Shown here piece by piece: positions 1 through 11,758 of a stretch of DNA of 64,000 nt (positions are counted from its first letter, which is position 1; each line of letters opens with the position of its first letter). Made by a program: the position numbers and the translations under genes. This DNA is from Rhodoferax ferrireducens T118 (lineage in GTDB: Bacteria > Pseudomonadota > Gammaproteobacteria > Burkholderiales > Burkholderiaceae_C). A model generated the notes under the pieces. It did not search any database, had not been told where the DNA came from, and was given only the letters and a program-made list of their open reading frames with translations. The stretch covers positions 1,426,001 to 1,490,000 of the forward strand of contig NC_007908.1 in assembly GCF_000013605.1 (NCBI RefSeq), written 5' to 3'.

Positions 1-770
1 ATGTAGGCGGCAGCGCCCAGCGCCTCGGTATAGACGACGCCGTGGTAGCTCACATCGGGCTCGTTCAGGCGCTTGAAGCGCTCCTTGTGCTCGGCCCACG
101 GGAACTTGCCTGAATCCACAATGATGCCGCCAATGGTGGTGCCGTGGCCGCCCAGGTATTTGGTCAGCGAATGCACCACGATGTCGGCGCCAATCTCGAA
201 CGGGCGGCACAGGTACGGGCTGGCGACCGTGTTGTCCACAATCAAGGGCACGCCGTGGGCATGGGCGACAGTGGCGAGCGCGGCCAGGTCGGTGATGTTG
301 CCCAGCGGGTTGCCAATGGTTTCGCAGTAGACCGCCTTGGTGCGCGCGTCGATCAGCTTGGCGAAGGAGGCCGGGTCGCGGTAATCGGCAAAGCGCACCT
401 CGATGCCCATTTGCGGGAAGGTGTGGGCAAACAGGTTGTAGGTGCCGCCGTACAAGGTGGAGGCCGACACGATGTTGTCGCCCGCCTCGGTGATGGTCTG
501 AATCGCATAGGCAATCGCCGACATGCCCGAGGCCACTGCCAGTGCACCAATGCCGCCTTCCATGGCTGCCACGCGCGCCTCCAACACGCCGCAAGTCGGG
601 TTCATGATGCGGCTGTAGATGTTGCCCGCGACCTTCAGGTCAAACAAATCGGCACCATGCTGGGTGTCGTCAAACGCGAAGGCCACGGTTTGGTAAATGG
701 GCACGGCCACCGCTTTGGTGGTGGGCTCGGGCGTGTAGCCGCCGTGGACGGCCAGGGTTTCGATTTTCAT
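1..770 (-). CDS. metY: O-acetylhomoserine (thiol)-lyase, C-terminus beyond the window
   Basis: PLP-dependent enzyme of the Cys/Met metabolism family. It uses O-acetylhomoserine and sulfide (or methanethiol) to make homocysteine (or methionine) in the cytoplasm. The reverse-strand reading begins [12 protein letters not shown], typical of this family's N-terminus. It continues through YSRIMNPT, the SGMSAI segment and [10 protein letters not shown] to [10 protein letters not shown], where Lys204 is the expected Schiff-base lysine. About 256 residues of a usual ~430 are visible, and the rest lies left of base 1. The start is the ATG at 770. It is divergent from the TrpB-like gene across a 214-bp gap. 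MetZ-type O-succinylhomoserine sulfhydrylase is the alternative, but the N-terminus fits MetY better. Confidence 0.9.
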   Translation of the reverse strand, partial: MKIETLAVHGGYTPEPTTKAVAVPIYQTVAFAFDDTQHGADLFDLKVAGNIYSRIMNPTCGVLEARVAAMEGGIGALAVASGMSAIAYAIQTITEAGDNIVSASTLYGGTYNLFAHTFPQMGIEVRFADYRDPASFAKLIDARTKAVYCETIGNPLGNITDLAALATVAHAHGVPLIVDNTVASPYLCRPFEIGADIVVHSLTKYLGGHGTTIGGIIVDSGKFPWAEHKERFKRLNEPDVSYHGVVYTEALGAAAY

Positions 771-984
771 GAGGGGCTTTCGAGTGCAAAAAAATGAAGA
801 CACATCTTAAGGCCCGCATCGGGCTGTGCACAGACCGAGTTTTCATATCGATATGCCGGGTTTTGATCCATGTGCTGCGGGTAAACCCGAGCTGTTCGGT
901 GCCGCGATTTCAATCCAAACCCGGGGATACTCCGGGTGGCCCCGTCATTTCCATTGTTGATTCCAAACTGATCCAGGAGCATTG
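771..984. promoter_or_regulatory. divergent control region between metY and the trpB-like gene
   Basis: A 214-bp non-coding gap that must hold both promoters. It contains an inverted repeat, CGGGTTT at 857-863 and AAACCCG at 883-889, and a GC-rich hairpin around 919-936. No SAM or SAH riboswitch core was recognised. No regulator can be named. Confidence 0.35.
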
Positions 985-2355
985 ATGAGCAAGCAGACCA
1001 AGTTTCTTTTGAACGAAGACCAGATGCCAAAATTTTGGTACAACCTGCAGGCCGATTTGCCCAAGCCGATGCCAGCCGTGCTGCATCCGGGCACCCTGCA
1101 GCCAGTCGGGCCCGATGACCTGGCACCCTTGTTCCCCATGGCGCTGATCATGCAGGAGGTGAGCCAGGAGCGCGAGATCGAGATTCCTGAGCCGGTGCGC
1201 GATGTGTTTCGGCTGTGGCGGCCAGCACCGCTGTTTCGCGCCCACCGCCTTGAAAAAGCGCTCGGCACGCCGGCCAAGATTTATTACAAATACGAGGGTG
1301 GCAGCCCGGCGGGTAGCCACAAGCCCAACACCGCCGTGCCGCAGGCGTTCTACAACCAAGAGGCCGGCATCAAGCGGCTGGTGACCGAAACCGGGGCCGG
1401 CCAGTGGGGCTCCTCGCTGGCCTTTGCCGGCTCGCTCTACGGCCTGGAAGTTGAAGTGTTTCAGGTGCGTGTGTCGTACGACCAAAAACCGTATCGGCGC
1501 GCCTTGATGGAAACCTATGGTGCGCGTTGTGTCGCCTCACCCTCCCATGAGACGGTGTATGGCCGCTCCGTGCTGGCCAAGAACCCGAACCATCCGGGCA
1601 GCCTGGGCATTGCGATCTCGGAAGCGGTGGAGCTCGCCGTGCAGCGCGAGGACACCAAATACGCGCTCGGCTCGGTGCTCAACCATGTGCTGTTGCACCA
1701 GACCATCATCGGGCAAGAGGCCATGCTGCAGATGCAAATGGCCAATGACTGGCCCGATGTGGTGGTGGGTTGTGCCGGCGGCGGCTCCAATCTGGCGGGC
1801 ATTGCTTTTCCCTTCATCGGGCACGGCTTGCGAGGTGGCCAGAAACCACGCATCGTGGCGGTTGAACCGGCGGCTTGCCCCACGCTGACGCGCGGCAAAT
1901 ACGCCTACGACTTTGGCGACACCGGGCACATGACACCTTTGACCAAGATGTACACGCTGGGCAGTCAGTTCACGCCGCCGGGCTTTCATGCGGGCGGCCT
2001 GCGCTACCACGGCATGGCACCCCTGGTGTCGCATTGCAAGGCCTTGGGGCTGTTAGAGGCGGTGGCCTATGACCAGGTGGCGTGTTTTGAAGCCGGCGTG
2101 CTGTTTGCGCGCAACGAGGGTATCGTGCCCGCGCCCGAGTCCAACCACGCGATCAAGGGCGCGATTGAAGAGGCCATGCGCTGCAAGCGCGAGGGCAAGG
2201 CAGAGACCATCCTGTTTTGCCTGAGTGGGCACGGTCATTTCGACATGACGTCCTACCAGAAGTACTTTGCCGGTGAGTTGACCGACGAGCATTACGACGA
2301 GACCGAGTTGGCGCTGGCGCTGGCCAGTTTGCCGAACGTGCCGGAAACGGTGTGA
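985..2355 (+). CDS. TrpB2-type tryptophan synthase beta-like protein
   Basis: PLP fold-type II enzyme of the TrpB2 (TIGR01415-like) group, which converts indole and serine (or phosphoserine) to tryptophan, or acts as a stand-alone serine deaminase-like synthase. 456 aa, the long form typical of TrpB2 rather than the ~400 aa of canonical TrpB. The PLP lysine is Lys113 in GSHKPNTA, the phosphate loop is CAGGGSN, and ETGAGQWG matches the family signature. The ATG at 985 is preferred over TTG at 982 because AGGAG lies at 975-979. There is no trpA or other trp gene next to it, so its in vivo substrate is uncertain. It is divergent from metY and convergent with serB. Confidence 0.85.
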   Translation: MSKQTKFLLNEDQMPKFWYNLQADLPKPMPAVLHPGTLQPVGPDDLAPLFPMALIMQEVSQEREIEIPEPVRDVFRLWRPAPLFRAHRLEKALGTPAKIYYKYEGGSPAGSHKPNTAVPQAFYNQEAGIKRLVTETGAGQWGSSLAFAGSLYGLEVEVFQVRVSYDQKPYRRALMETYGARCVASPSHETVYGRSVLAKNPNHPGSLGIAISEAVELAVQREDTKYALGSVLNHVLLHQTIIGQEAMLQMQMANDWPDVVVGCAGGGSNLAGIAFPFIGHGLRGGQKPRIVAVEPAACPTLTRGKYAYDFGDTGHMTPLTKMYTLGSQFTPPGFHAGGLRYHGMAPLVSHCKALGLLEAVAYDQVACFEAGVLFARNEGIVPAPESNHAIKGAIEEAMRCKREGKAETILFCLSGHGHFDMTSYQKYFAGELTDEHYDETELALALASLPNVPETV

Positions 2356-2372
2356 CGGCAAGAACGTCCGGT

Positions 2373-3086
2373 TCAGGGCTGGAACAGCTCAAGCAGGCGG
2401 TCCAGCCCGCCTGACTCGATGGACACATTGGCGAGCTCGCGCACGGCAGATTTGGCGTGAAACGCCACTGACAAACCCGCCTCACGCATCATCGGCAGGT
2501 CGTTGGCGCCGTCGCCCACGGCAATCGCCTGCTTGGGCGCAATACCCAGCAGGGCGCAGGTTTCGAGCAGCATCTTGCGCTTTTCAGCACCATCACAAAT
2601 GTCGCCCCAGGGCTGATCGACCATGCGGCCGGTGAGGACGCCGTTCTCAATCTGCAGCACATTGGAGCGGGTGTAGTCAATGCCCAGGCGCTGCGCCACG
2701 CGGTCGGTAAAGTGGGTGAATCCGCCCGAGACCAGCAGCACTTTGAGCCCGGCTGCCTTGCAGGCCGCGACCAGCTCGGCAGCACCGGGGTTGAACTGCA
2801 TCCGTTCCTGATAAATCTGGTTCATCTGCACTTCGGTCACCCCCTGGAGCAGCGCCACGCGCTGGCGCAGGCTCTCTTTGTAGTCGGTGATCTCACCCCG
2901 CATGGCCGCTTCGGTGATGGCGGCGACTTCTCGCTTGCGCCCGACCGCGTCTGCAATTTCATCCACACACTCGATGTTGATGAGTGTGGAGTCCATGTCG
3001 AAGGCGATCAGTTTGAAGTCGCTCAAACGCAGCGGTGGGGCAAAGCCTTGAATGATCAGCCCGGGGGCGATGGCAGTAGGGTGCAT
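2373..3086 (-). CDS. serB: phosphoserine phosphatase
   Basis: HAD-superfamily phosphatase catalysing the last step of serine synthesis (phosphoserine to serine and phosphate). 237 aa. Motif I is DMDST, with nucleophile Asp30 and acid/base Asp32. Motif II is the VSGGFT serine, the motif III lysine lies in AEKRKM, and motif IV is GDGANDLPM. Residues 1-22 are short, so there is no N-terminal ACT domain as in some SerB proteins. It lies 68 bp after the NRDE gene on the same strand, with a dispersed repeat copy in the gap, and is probably the last gene of mfd-NRDE-serB. It converges with the TrpB-like gene, only 17 bp between the stops. Confidence 0.95.
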   Translation of the reverse strand: MHPTAIAPGLIIQGFAPPLRLSDFKLIAFDMDSTLINIECVDEIADAVGRKREVAAITEAAMRGEITDYKESLRQRVALLQGVTEVQMNQIYQERMQFNPGAAELVAACKAAGLKVLLVSGGFTHFTDRVAQRLGIDYTRSNVLQIENGVLTGRMVDQPWGDICDGAEKRKMLLETCALLGIAPKQAIAVGDGANDLPMMREAGLSVAFHAKSAVRELANVSIESGGLDRLLELFQP

Positions 3087-3095
3087 GAGGGGAAA

Positions 3096-3150
3096 ATTTA
3101 CTATTGTTTTGGTAGCTGCTTATGAAAGCAGGACGGTGGCTAGAGGCCTA
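3096..3150 (+). repeat. dispersed repeat, copy 1
   Basis: Copy of the ~55-60 bp family whose pattern is GCTAT-AT-rich spacer-ATAGC-TGCTTGCGC-spacer-ACGAGGGCTAGAGGCC. Here: TACTATTG, then GGTAGCTGCTTATG, then GGTGGCTAGAGGCC. It lies in the serB/NRDE gap. Confidence 0.7.
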
Positions 3151-3154
3151 TTTG

Positions 3155-3955
3155 TTATGAGACTGGTGGTGGCCGGTTCTCCGTGCGCAAGGAGGGCACG
3201 CGGCGCCATGCGGTCGTGAGTTGGCGGGTACCTGTGGCGCCATGGGCATCAAAGCTCTGTTCCAGAAACGTGATGTGATCTGCCTCAAATCGCACGATGC
3301 TGCAGGCGCGGGTGCCGTAATCCGGCAGGGCGATGAATGCGGCCGAGAGTGCGCGCTCGAATTCCAGCGGGATGCCTGTGTCTGGCAAGTCGGCATCGGC
3401 GGCAACGCTTGGGTTTTGCAGCAGCGCCAGCAACTGGGCATCGCTGGGCGGCTCTTGCCCTTGCAGGGTTTGCAGACCACCTTTTATGTTGGCCAGCTTG
3501 GGCCAGGGTGTCAAAAAATCCGCATTGGACACGGCGCCCAGCCCCGGCTGCATGGCAGTCACCTTGGCGTGGCGGCTCTCCAGACCCAGCAGGCGGGTGC
3601 CGTCAAAAACCAGCAGGTTAAACGGGTTGTAGTCGCCGGCGCGCCCGGCCAGTTCCATCAGGTAGTCCAGCGCGCTGGCGTCGGTCTGTAAGTAAGCGCT
3701 GACCAGTTCGCCGCGTGAGGGTGCATCCGCGCGCAGGGCCGCTGGATTGCGGTGATTGGTCAATGCGGCCAACCGTCCCGAGCGGCTGATGCCCAGCCAG
3801 GTGCCACCCGCCTGCAAATCGCGCCCGGCCAGGATGTCCGCGTCATCCCAGCAGTGCAGGGGTGCAGTGGGGCGCGCGTAGTACTCGTCGCGGTTGGCGA
3901 TGAGCAACAGCGGGGTGTGGCTGGCGGGTTGCCAGTTCCAGGCGATCAGGCACAT
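3155..3955 (-). CDS. NRDE (TANGO2-like) family protein
   Basis: 266-aa member of the NRDE/TANGO2 family, named for the Asn-Arg-Asp-Glu motif seen here as ANRDEYY at about residues 20-26 after the MCLIAWNW N-terminus. The N-terminal Cys2 and the NRDE segment suggest an Ntn-hydrolase-like fold. Eukaryotic TANGO2 is linked to lipid or heme handling, but the bacterial role is not established. The family signature GTWLGIS is present (about residue 52), as is ALTNHRNP. It is 57 bp downstream of mfd on the same strand and probably cotranscribed with it. No signal peptide or membrane segment is visible. Confidence 0.85.
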   Translation of the reverse strand: MCLIAWNWQPASHTPLLLIANRDEYYARPTAPLHCWDDADILAGRDLQAGGTWLGISRSGRLAALTNHRNPAALRADAPSRGELVSAYLQTDASALDYLMELAGRAGDYNPFNLLVFDGTRLLGLESRHAKVTAMQPGLGAVSNADFLTPWPKLANIKGGLQTLQGQEPPSDAQLLALLQNPSVAADADLPDTGIPLEFERALSAAFIALPDYGTRACSIVRFEADHITFLEQSFDAHGATGTRQLTTAWRRVPSLRTENRPPPVS

Positions 3956-4012
3956 GCGGGTTGAGACCTCTGTGGGTTGGTGGCTGGTTGGCTGTCAGGT
4001 GGGCTTGCTTTT

Positions 4013-7498
<3,486 letters not shown>

Positions 7499-7608
7499 GA
7501 ATGCAGGGCAGGTGGTGGCTAAAGCGCCAATGCGTGACAAAAACGCCAACACCCTGCGCTTGTCAAGCCAGGGTGATTTGGGGAGGATTCTAGAATGCGG
7601 ACCACACC

Positions 7609-8865
7609 ATGGCAGACACCCCCGCACTTATCCCCCAATCCGACACGACTCCGCGCTGTTGGGCCTTGATTCCCTGCGCGGGCACCGGCTCGCGGGCCGG
7701 GGCGACAGGCCCCAAGCAGTACCAGCTGCTGGCCGGCAAGCCGATGGTGCTGCACACCCTGGCGGCTTTTGCGGCGGTGCCGCGTATTGCCCGCACACTG
7801 GTGGTGGTGGCGCCAGACGATGCATTTTTTGCTTCGCAAACCTTGACTGATGCTCGCTTTTTAGTAGCTGCTTGTGGAGGTTCCACGAGGGCTGCAAGCG
7901 TATTGAATGGCTTGAATTTTCTGCTGGGGCAAGGTGCTGCCCGGCACGACTGGGTGCTGGTGCACGACGCCGCACGCTGTCTGATTCGTCCGGACCAGAT
8001 CGATCAGTTGATCGATGCCTGTTGGCAAGATGACGTGGGCGGCCTGCTGGCACTGCCTTTGCCTGACACCCTCAAACGTGAATCCCTTGGCCGGGTGGCC
8101 GCCACCCTGGAGCGTGCCGACAAGTGGCTGGCGCAAACCCCCCAGATGTTTCGCCTGGGCAGTCTGCTGGACGCGTTGCAGGTGGCAGGCACCACCGTCA
8201 CCGACGAGTCCAGCGCCATGGAAGCCATGGGCCTGAGCCCGAAGCTGGTGCCCGGTAGCGCCCAGAATTTCAAGGTGACTTACCCGCAAGACTTCTGCCT
8301 GGCCGAAGCGGTGTTGATGACGCGCTCATCGGGCGATTCTGCGCCGCAACAGTCGGCAAGCGAATTTAAAAGGGCCAGTGACATGAATTTCAGAATCGGA
8401 GAAGGCTGGGACATCCATGCCCTGGTTGCGGGGCGCAAGCTCCTGTTGGGGGGCGTCGAGATTCCCTATCACCTCGGGCTGCTCGGCCACTCGGACGCGG
8501 ACGTGCTGTTGCACGCCATCACCGATGCCCTGCTGGGCGCCGCCGCGCTGGGGGACATCGGCACGCATTTTCCGGACACCGATGCGCGCTTCAAGGGCGC
8601 CGATTCGTTGGTTTTGCTGACGGAGGCCGCGCGGCGCGTGCGCGCCAAGGGTTTTGAGATCGGCAATGTCGACAGCACGGTGATCGCGCAGGCGCCCAAG
8701 TTGATGCCCTATATGGCCGCCATGCGAGCGCAAATTGCGCTGGCGCTGGCGCTTGAGGTCGATCAAGTCAATGTCAAAGCCAAGACGGCAGAAAAAATGG
8801 GCCCGGTGGGGCTGGGTCAGGCCATGGAAGCGCGCGCCACGGTGCTGTTGCGGAAATTTATATAA
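7609..8865 (+). CDS. ispDF: bifunctional IspD-IspF, MEP pathway
   Basis: One 418-aa frame carries both the CTP:methylerythritol-4-phosphate cytidylyltransferase and the 2-C-methylerythritol 2,4-cyclodiphosphate synthase of isoprenoid synthesis. Residues 1-235 are IspD (PCAGTGSR nucleotide loop, [21 protein letters not shown]). Residues 259-418 are IspF (GEGWDIHAL and GHSDAD metal ligands, KAKTAEKMG). A ~22-residue linker without conservation joins them, and Met259 (ATG at 8383) could be an internal start for a separate IspF. Fusions are known in alpha- and epsilonproteobacteria; separate genes are usual in betaproteobacteria. A dispersed repeat forms part of the IspD coding sequence (7849-7907). 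Confidence 0.93.
   Translation: MADTPALIPQSDTTPRCWALIPCAGTGSRAGATGPKQYQLLAGKPMVLHTLAAFAAVPRIARTLVVVAPDDAFFASQTLTDARFLVAACGGSTRAASVLNGLNFLLGQGAARHDWVLVHDAARCLIRPDQIDQLIDACWQDDVGGLLALPLPDTLKRESLGRVAATLERADKWLAQTPQMFRLGSLLDALQVAGTTVTDESSAMEAMGLSPKLVPGSAQNFKVTYPQDFCLAEAVLMTRSSGDSAPQQSASEFKRASDMNFRIGEGWDIHALVAGRKLLLGGVEIPYHLGLLGHSDADVLLHAITDALLGAAALGDIGTHFPDTDARFKGADSLVLLTEAARRVRAKGFEIGNVDSTVIAQAPKLMPYMAAMRAQIALALALEVDQVNVKAKTAEKMGPVGLGQAMEARATVLLRKFI
7849..7907 (+). repeat. dispersed repeat, copy 2, inside ispD
   Basis: Matches the family (TTTTTAGTAGCTGCTTG, then CCACGAGGGCTGCAAGCG). It is read in frame as part of IspD, where it encodes [15 protein letters not shown], including the conserved GG..R..SV element. 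Confidence 0.6.
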
Positions 8866-8867
8866 AA

Positions 8868-8927
8868 ACGGCCTCTAGCCCCCGTATTTCCTTGCTTAAT
8901 AGCTATTAATTTAATAGCGTATGCAGG
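8868..8927 (-). repeat. dispersed repeat, copy 3
   Basis: Reverse-orientation copy: GGCCTCTAGCCCCCG at its 3' side and the perfect palindrome GCTATTAAATTAATAGC. It lies between the convergent stops of ispDF and the CaiB-like gene and supplies the last codons and stop of the latter. Confidence 0.75.
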
Positions 8928-9823
8928 GGAATGTCTTTTTCTCTGGCCAGCGCATCCAGGGCCTGGCGGGTCATGCCGAGCAGGTAGCTGGCAATGGCCT
9001 GATGCGTGTCAGGTGACAACAGGGTCAGGATATTGGCATAGGGAACCCCGGCTGCGGCGCACAGGGCTTTGGCAAAGTGCGGCTCCAGTGCCGCCACCGC
9101 CACCCGGCCGTCCTTGCAGGGGTAGACGCGGTAGCCGGCGTGACCCCCGCCGACGGCCGCGCCAGGCTGGGTCAGGCCCCAGTTGCGCGGCAAGGCCAGA
9201 TAGCCCGCGGCGTCTGACAGCGCGACTTCAAGCAACAAGCCTTTGCCATTTTTCTGCTGCATCAGCACCGTTGTGAGCACTGCTTCTGACGCCATCAGCG
9301 AGCCGCCCATGTCGGCGTACAGGGTCGGCGGCAAGTCCAGACCACTGATGAGATCGTTTTCTGCCAGGTAGGTGAGATCGTGCCCCGGTTCTTCGGCGCG
9401 CGCGCCGGGAGCTCCGACAATCGCCACCTGTGACAGGGCCGGGTAACGCTTGTGCAGCGTTTTCCAGTTCAGCCCTAGCTTGGTCAGTGCCGATGGTCGA
9501 AAAGAAGTCAGCAACACATCGGTTTTGGCCAATTCCCGGTGCAAGGCTTTTTGACCTTGTTCCGTCTTGAGGTCGGCGACCTTGATGCGAACACCCTGGT
9601 GCAGCACGTCATAGGCCATCCGGTTGTACAAACCCATGGGATCGCCCGACGCGCCGGGCGGCGCGCCAAAGGGTGCTGGCGGTTCGAGTTTGGCGCAGCT
9701 CGCGCCCATTTGCTGGCAGCGCATCAGGGCAGCCGGGCCTGGCAGGTTGAGTGCGAGACTGAGAATGCGCACGCCCTTGAGCGGGCGCAGGGGCTTGCTG
9801 GATGAAGTGGCCATGGGGGTCAA
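8906..9823 (-). CDS. CaiB/BaiF family CoA-transferase, short form
   Basis: Member of the class III CoA-transferase / alpha-methylacyl-CoA racemase family. 305 aa compared with the usual 360-400. The N-terminal PLKGVRILSLA segment with LPGPAA fits the family, and GHDLTY aligns with the catalytic-aspartate motif of methylacyl-CoA racemases (GHDINY), so activity is plausible. The racemase-type short family members and this motif favour racemase over CoA-transferase, but the substrate cannot be read from sequence. Its last codons (HTLLN and stop) lie inside dispersed repeat copy 3, so the C-terminus may have been altered by the repeat. Divergent from the flavin oxidoreductase gene. Confidence 0.8.
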   Translation of the reverse strand: MTPMATSSSKPLRPLKGVRILSLALNLPGPAALMRCQQMGASCAKLEPPAPFGAPPGASGDPMGLYNRMAYDVLHQGVRIKVADLKTEQGQKALHRELAKTDVLLTSFRPSALTKLGLNWKTLHKRYPALSQVAIVGAPGARAEEPGHDLTYLAENDLISGLDLPPTLYADMGGSLMASEAVLTTVLMQQKNGKGLLLEVALSDAAGYLALPRNWGLTQPGAAVGGGHAGYRVYPCKDGRVAVAALEPHFAKALCAAAGVPYANILTLLSPDTHQAIASYLLGMTRQALDALAREKDIPLHTLLN

Positions 9824-10128
9824 TGCCTTGTGAACTGTGGCTATTTGAATAGGAGGCTTTGGGCGTCCATCTTACGTGAGCGTCTGCGGGTCAACGCGTC
9901 ACGCGCTGCGTGGGCCCGAGATCGCCCGAACGCCGGGCCGGATGGCCTCGGCGAAGAACTTGAGTCGGCAAGGGGAATTATCAATCCGGCAGATTTGAGG
10001 GGGCGGGCGGGTAGAATTCCGCGCTTACAGGACTATATTGTCTTGCGACTTTCAGCTTCTCCGAACCCCTTGGGGGGTCCGCGTCCAGGACGGGTACCCG
10101 AGATGTTGGAGTCCCCCCGAGGATTCTC
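9824..10128. promoter_or_regulatory. divergent gap, CaiB-like / flavin oxidoreductase
   Basis: 305 bp with no supportable gene. TATATT at 10034-10039 is a possible -10 for the rightward gene, with no clear -35. The presumed leader (10060-10128) is GC-rich with several short inverted repeats (ACCCC...GGGGT near 10065-10080). No known riboswitch was recognised. Confidence 0.3.
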
Positions 10129-11373
10129 ATGAAACGTGTTGATGATTTCCGCCTGAAGTTCGGAAAAAAAGAGTTTGTCCCGATCATCGTCGGTGGCATG
10201 GGTGTTGATATTTCAACCGCCGAACTGGCCCTGGAAACCGCCCGGCTTGGCGGCATCGGCCATATCTCTGATGCTATGGTGCCCGACGTGTCGGATCGTC
10301 GCTTTGACACCAGTTTCGTCAAAGACAAGACCCGTTTCTACAAGGCCAACATCGACAACTCCGACAAGTCCATCATCAAGTTCGATCTGGGTGTGCTGGC
10401 CGAGGCCACCCGGCGCCACGTTGAAGCCACCATGCAGGCCAAGGGGAGCGAGGGCCTGATTTTTGTCAACTGCATGGAAAAGCTGACCATGAACGGGCCG
10501 CGCGAGACCTTGCAGGTGCGCATGGCGTCCGCGTTGGATGCCGGCATTGATGGCATTACCTTGAGCGCCGGTTTGCACCTGGGCTCGTTTGGGCTTATTG
10601 CAGACCATCCCCGCTTTCGCGATGCCAAGCTGGGCATCATCGTGTCCTCGGTGCGCGCCCTGCAGTTGTTTTTGCGCAAGAACGCCAGGTTGGAGCGCAA
10701 GCCCGATTATGTGATTGTGGAAGGCCCGCTGGCCGGGGGCCATTTGGGTTTTGGCATGGACTGGGCGCAATACGATCTGGCCACGATCGTGGCTGAAGTG
10801 GTGCAGTTCATGAAAACCGAGCACCTTGATATTCCGGTGATTGCAGCCGGAGGCATCTTTACCGGCAGCGACGCGGTGTCGTTCCTGGAGCAGGGTGTGG
10901 CCGCCGTGCAGGTGGCGACCCGGTTTACCGTGGCCAATGAGTGTGGTTTGCCCGCCGAGGTCAAGCAGGATTACTTCAGAGCCAGCGAGGCTGACATTGT
11001 GGTCAACACGATCTCGCCGACCGGCTACCCGATGCGCATGCTCAAAGGCTCGCCGGCCATTGGCGCTGGCATCCGTCCCAATTGTGAGGCTTACGGTTAT
11101 TTGCTGGATGGCAACGGCAACTGTGCCTACATCACCGCCTACAACCGGGAAGTGGCCTTGCACCCGGATTCCAAAACCATCTCGGTCATGGACAAAACCT
11201 GCCTGTGCACCCACATGCGCAACTTCAAGCTCTGGACTTGCGGCCACTACACCTACCGTCTCAAGGACACAACCCGGCGCCTGGCCGATGGCAGTTACCA
11301 GACTTTGAGTGCCGAGCACATTTTCAAAGACTACCAGTTCAGCGTCGATCAGAAAGTGGCCCTGCCGGTTTGA
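10129..11373 (+). CDS. nitronate monooxygenase / NPD-family flavin oxidoreductase
   Basis: TIM-barrel FMN protein of the 2-nitropropane dioxygenase family, 414 aa. IVGGMGVDIST near residue 20 matches the N-terminal flavin-loop region, VEGPLAGGHLGF near 205 is the family signature (GxxAGGH), and VIAAGGIFTG near 240 is the phosphate-binding strand. The ~100-residue C-terminal extension carries several cysteines (CLCTH, WTCGHYTY) and is not part of the minimal family. Such long forms may be enoyl reductases or nitronate oxidases; the substrate is unknown. Monocistronic as far as can be seen. The start follows a GAGGA-like site just before the ATG. Confidence 0.8.
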   Translation: MKRVDDFRLKFGKKEFVPIIVGGMGVDISTAELALETARLGGIGHISDAMVPDVSDRRFDTSFVKDKTRFYKANIDNSDKSIIKFDLGVLAEATRRHVEATMQAKGSEGLIFVNCMEKLTMNGPRETLQVRMASALDAGIDGITLSAGLHLGSFGLIADHPRFRDAKLGIIVSSVRALQLFLRKNARLERKPDYVIVEGPLAGGHLGFGMDWAQYDLATIVAEVVQFMKTEHLDIPVIAAGGIFTGSDAVSFLEQGVAAVQVATRFTVANECGLPAEVKQDYFRASEADIVVNTISPTGYPMRMLKGSPAIGAGIRPNCEAYGYLLDGNGNCAYITAYNREVALHPDSKTISVMDKTCLCTHMRNFKLWTCGHYTYRLKDTTRRLADGSYQTLSAEHIFKDYQFSVDQKVALPV

Positions 11374-11501
11374 TCCCTTGGCGGTTTCCCCGGTTTTTCT
11401 GAACTCGATCGACAGCTGATGCGCGGCAGCCCGCGTCATTGATGCCGCGGCGTTGGGTGGGCGCGGCCTGGCATTCGGGCAGCGTGGCTGCCTTTCAATT
11501 T

Positions 11502-11600
11502 TTTCACATTGCGGAAAAGTGATTCCGGAATGTAAAAAACTCATTAAGCGCATTGCAAAAATTTTTCTCGTTGTGAAAAATTAATTTCCACATTGCGGAT
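11502..11600. promoter_or_regulatory. repeated CACATTGCGGA boxes upstream of aceA
   Basis: CACATTGCGGA occurs at 11505-11515 and 11589-11599. An inverted relative, TTCCGGAATGTAAA, is at 11523-11536, and a half-site, TTGTGAAA, is at 11571-11578. The first two face each other across about 7 bp, forming an operator-like palindrome. The style resembles IclR-family sites, but the regulator is inferred only. Confidence 0.5.
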
Positions 11601-11640
11601 TAATGGTTGCAAGTCATTGATTTTGTTTGATTTAAAAAAT

Positions 11641-11684
11641 GTCTTCTATAAGACATAAGATCTATTTTTAGTCTTATACAAGAC
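11641..11684. promoter_or_regulatory. paired GTCTT-N4-AAGAC operator boxes upstream of aceA
   Basis: Two perfect inverted repeats, GTCTT-CTAT-AAGAC at 11641-11654 and GTCTT-ATAC-AAGAC at 11671-11684, are exactly 30 bp apart, about three helical turns. They sit 75-118 bp before the aceA start in an AT-rich stretch where the promoter is expected. This is a strong candidate dimer-pair binding site for a regulator of acetate or TCA-cycle genes. Confidence 0.65.
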
Positions 11685-11758
11685 CTAAAATTACTCTTGA
11701 GGCAACGGAGCTGCAAAGCGCCAATGCCAACGTTTTTTTCAACTTAAGGAGTGATCTC

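Noticed and set aside
771..984. Possible SAM or SAH riboswitch before metY
   Set aside because: Inverted repeats exist, but I could not match any known riboswitch core.
10213..11553. Long minus-strand frame opposite the flavin oxidoreductase
   Set aside because: Antisense shadow of a clear gene; no conserved motifs.
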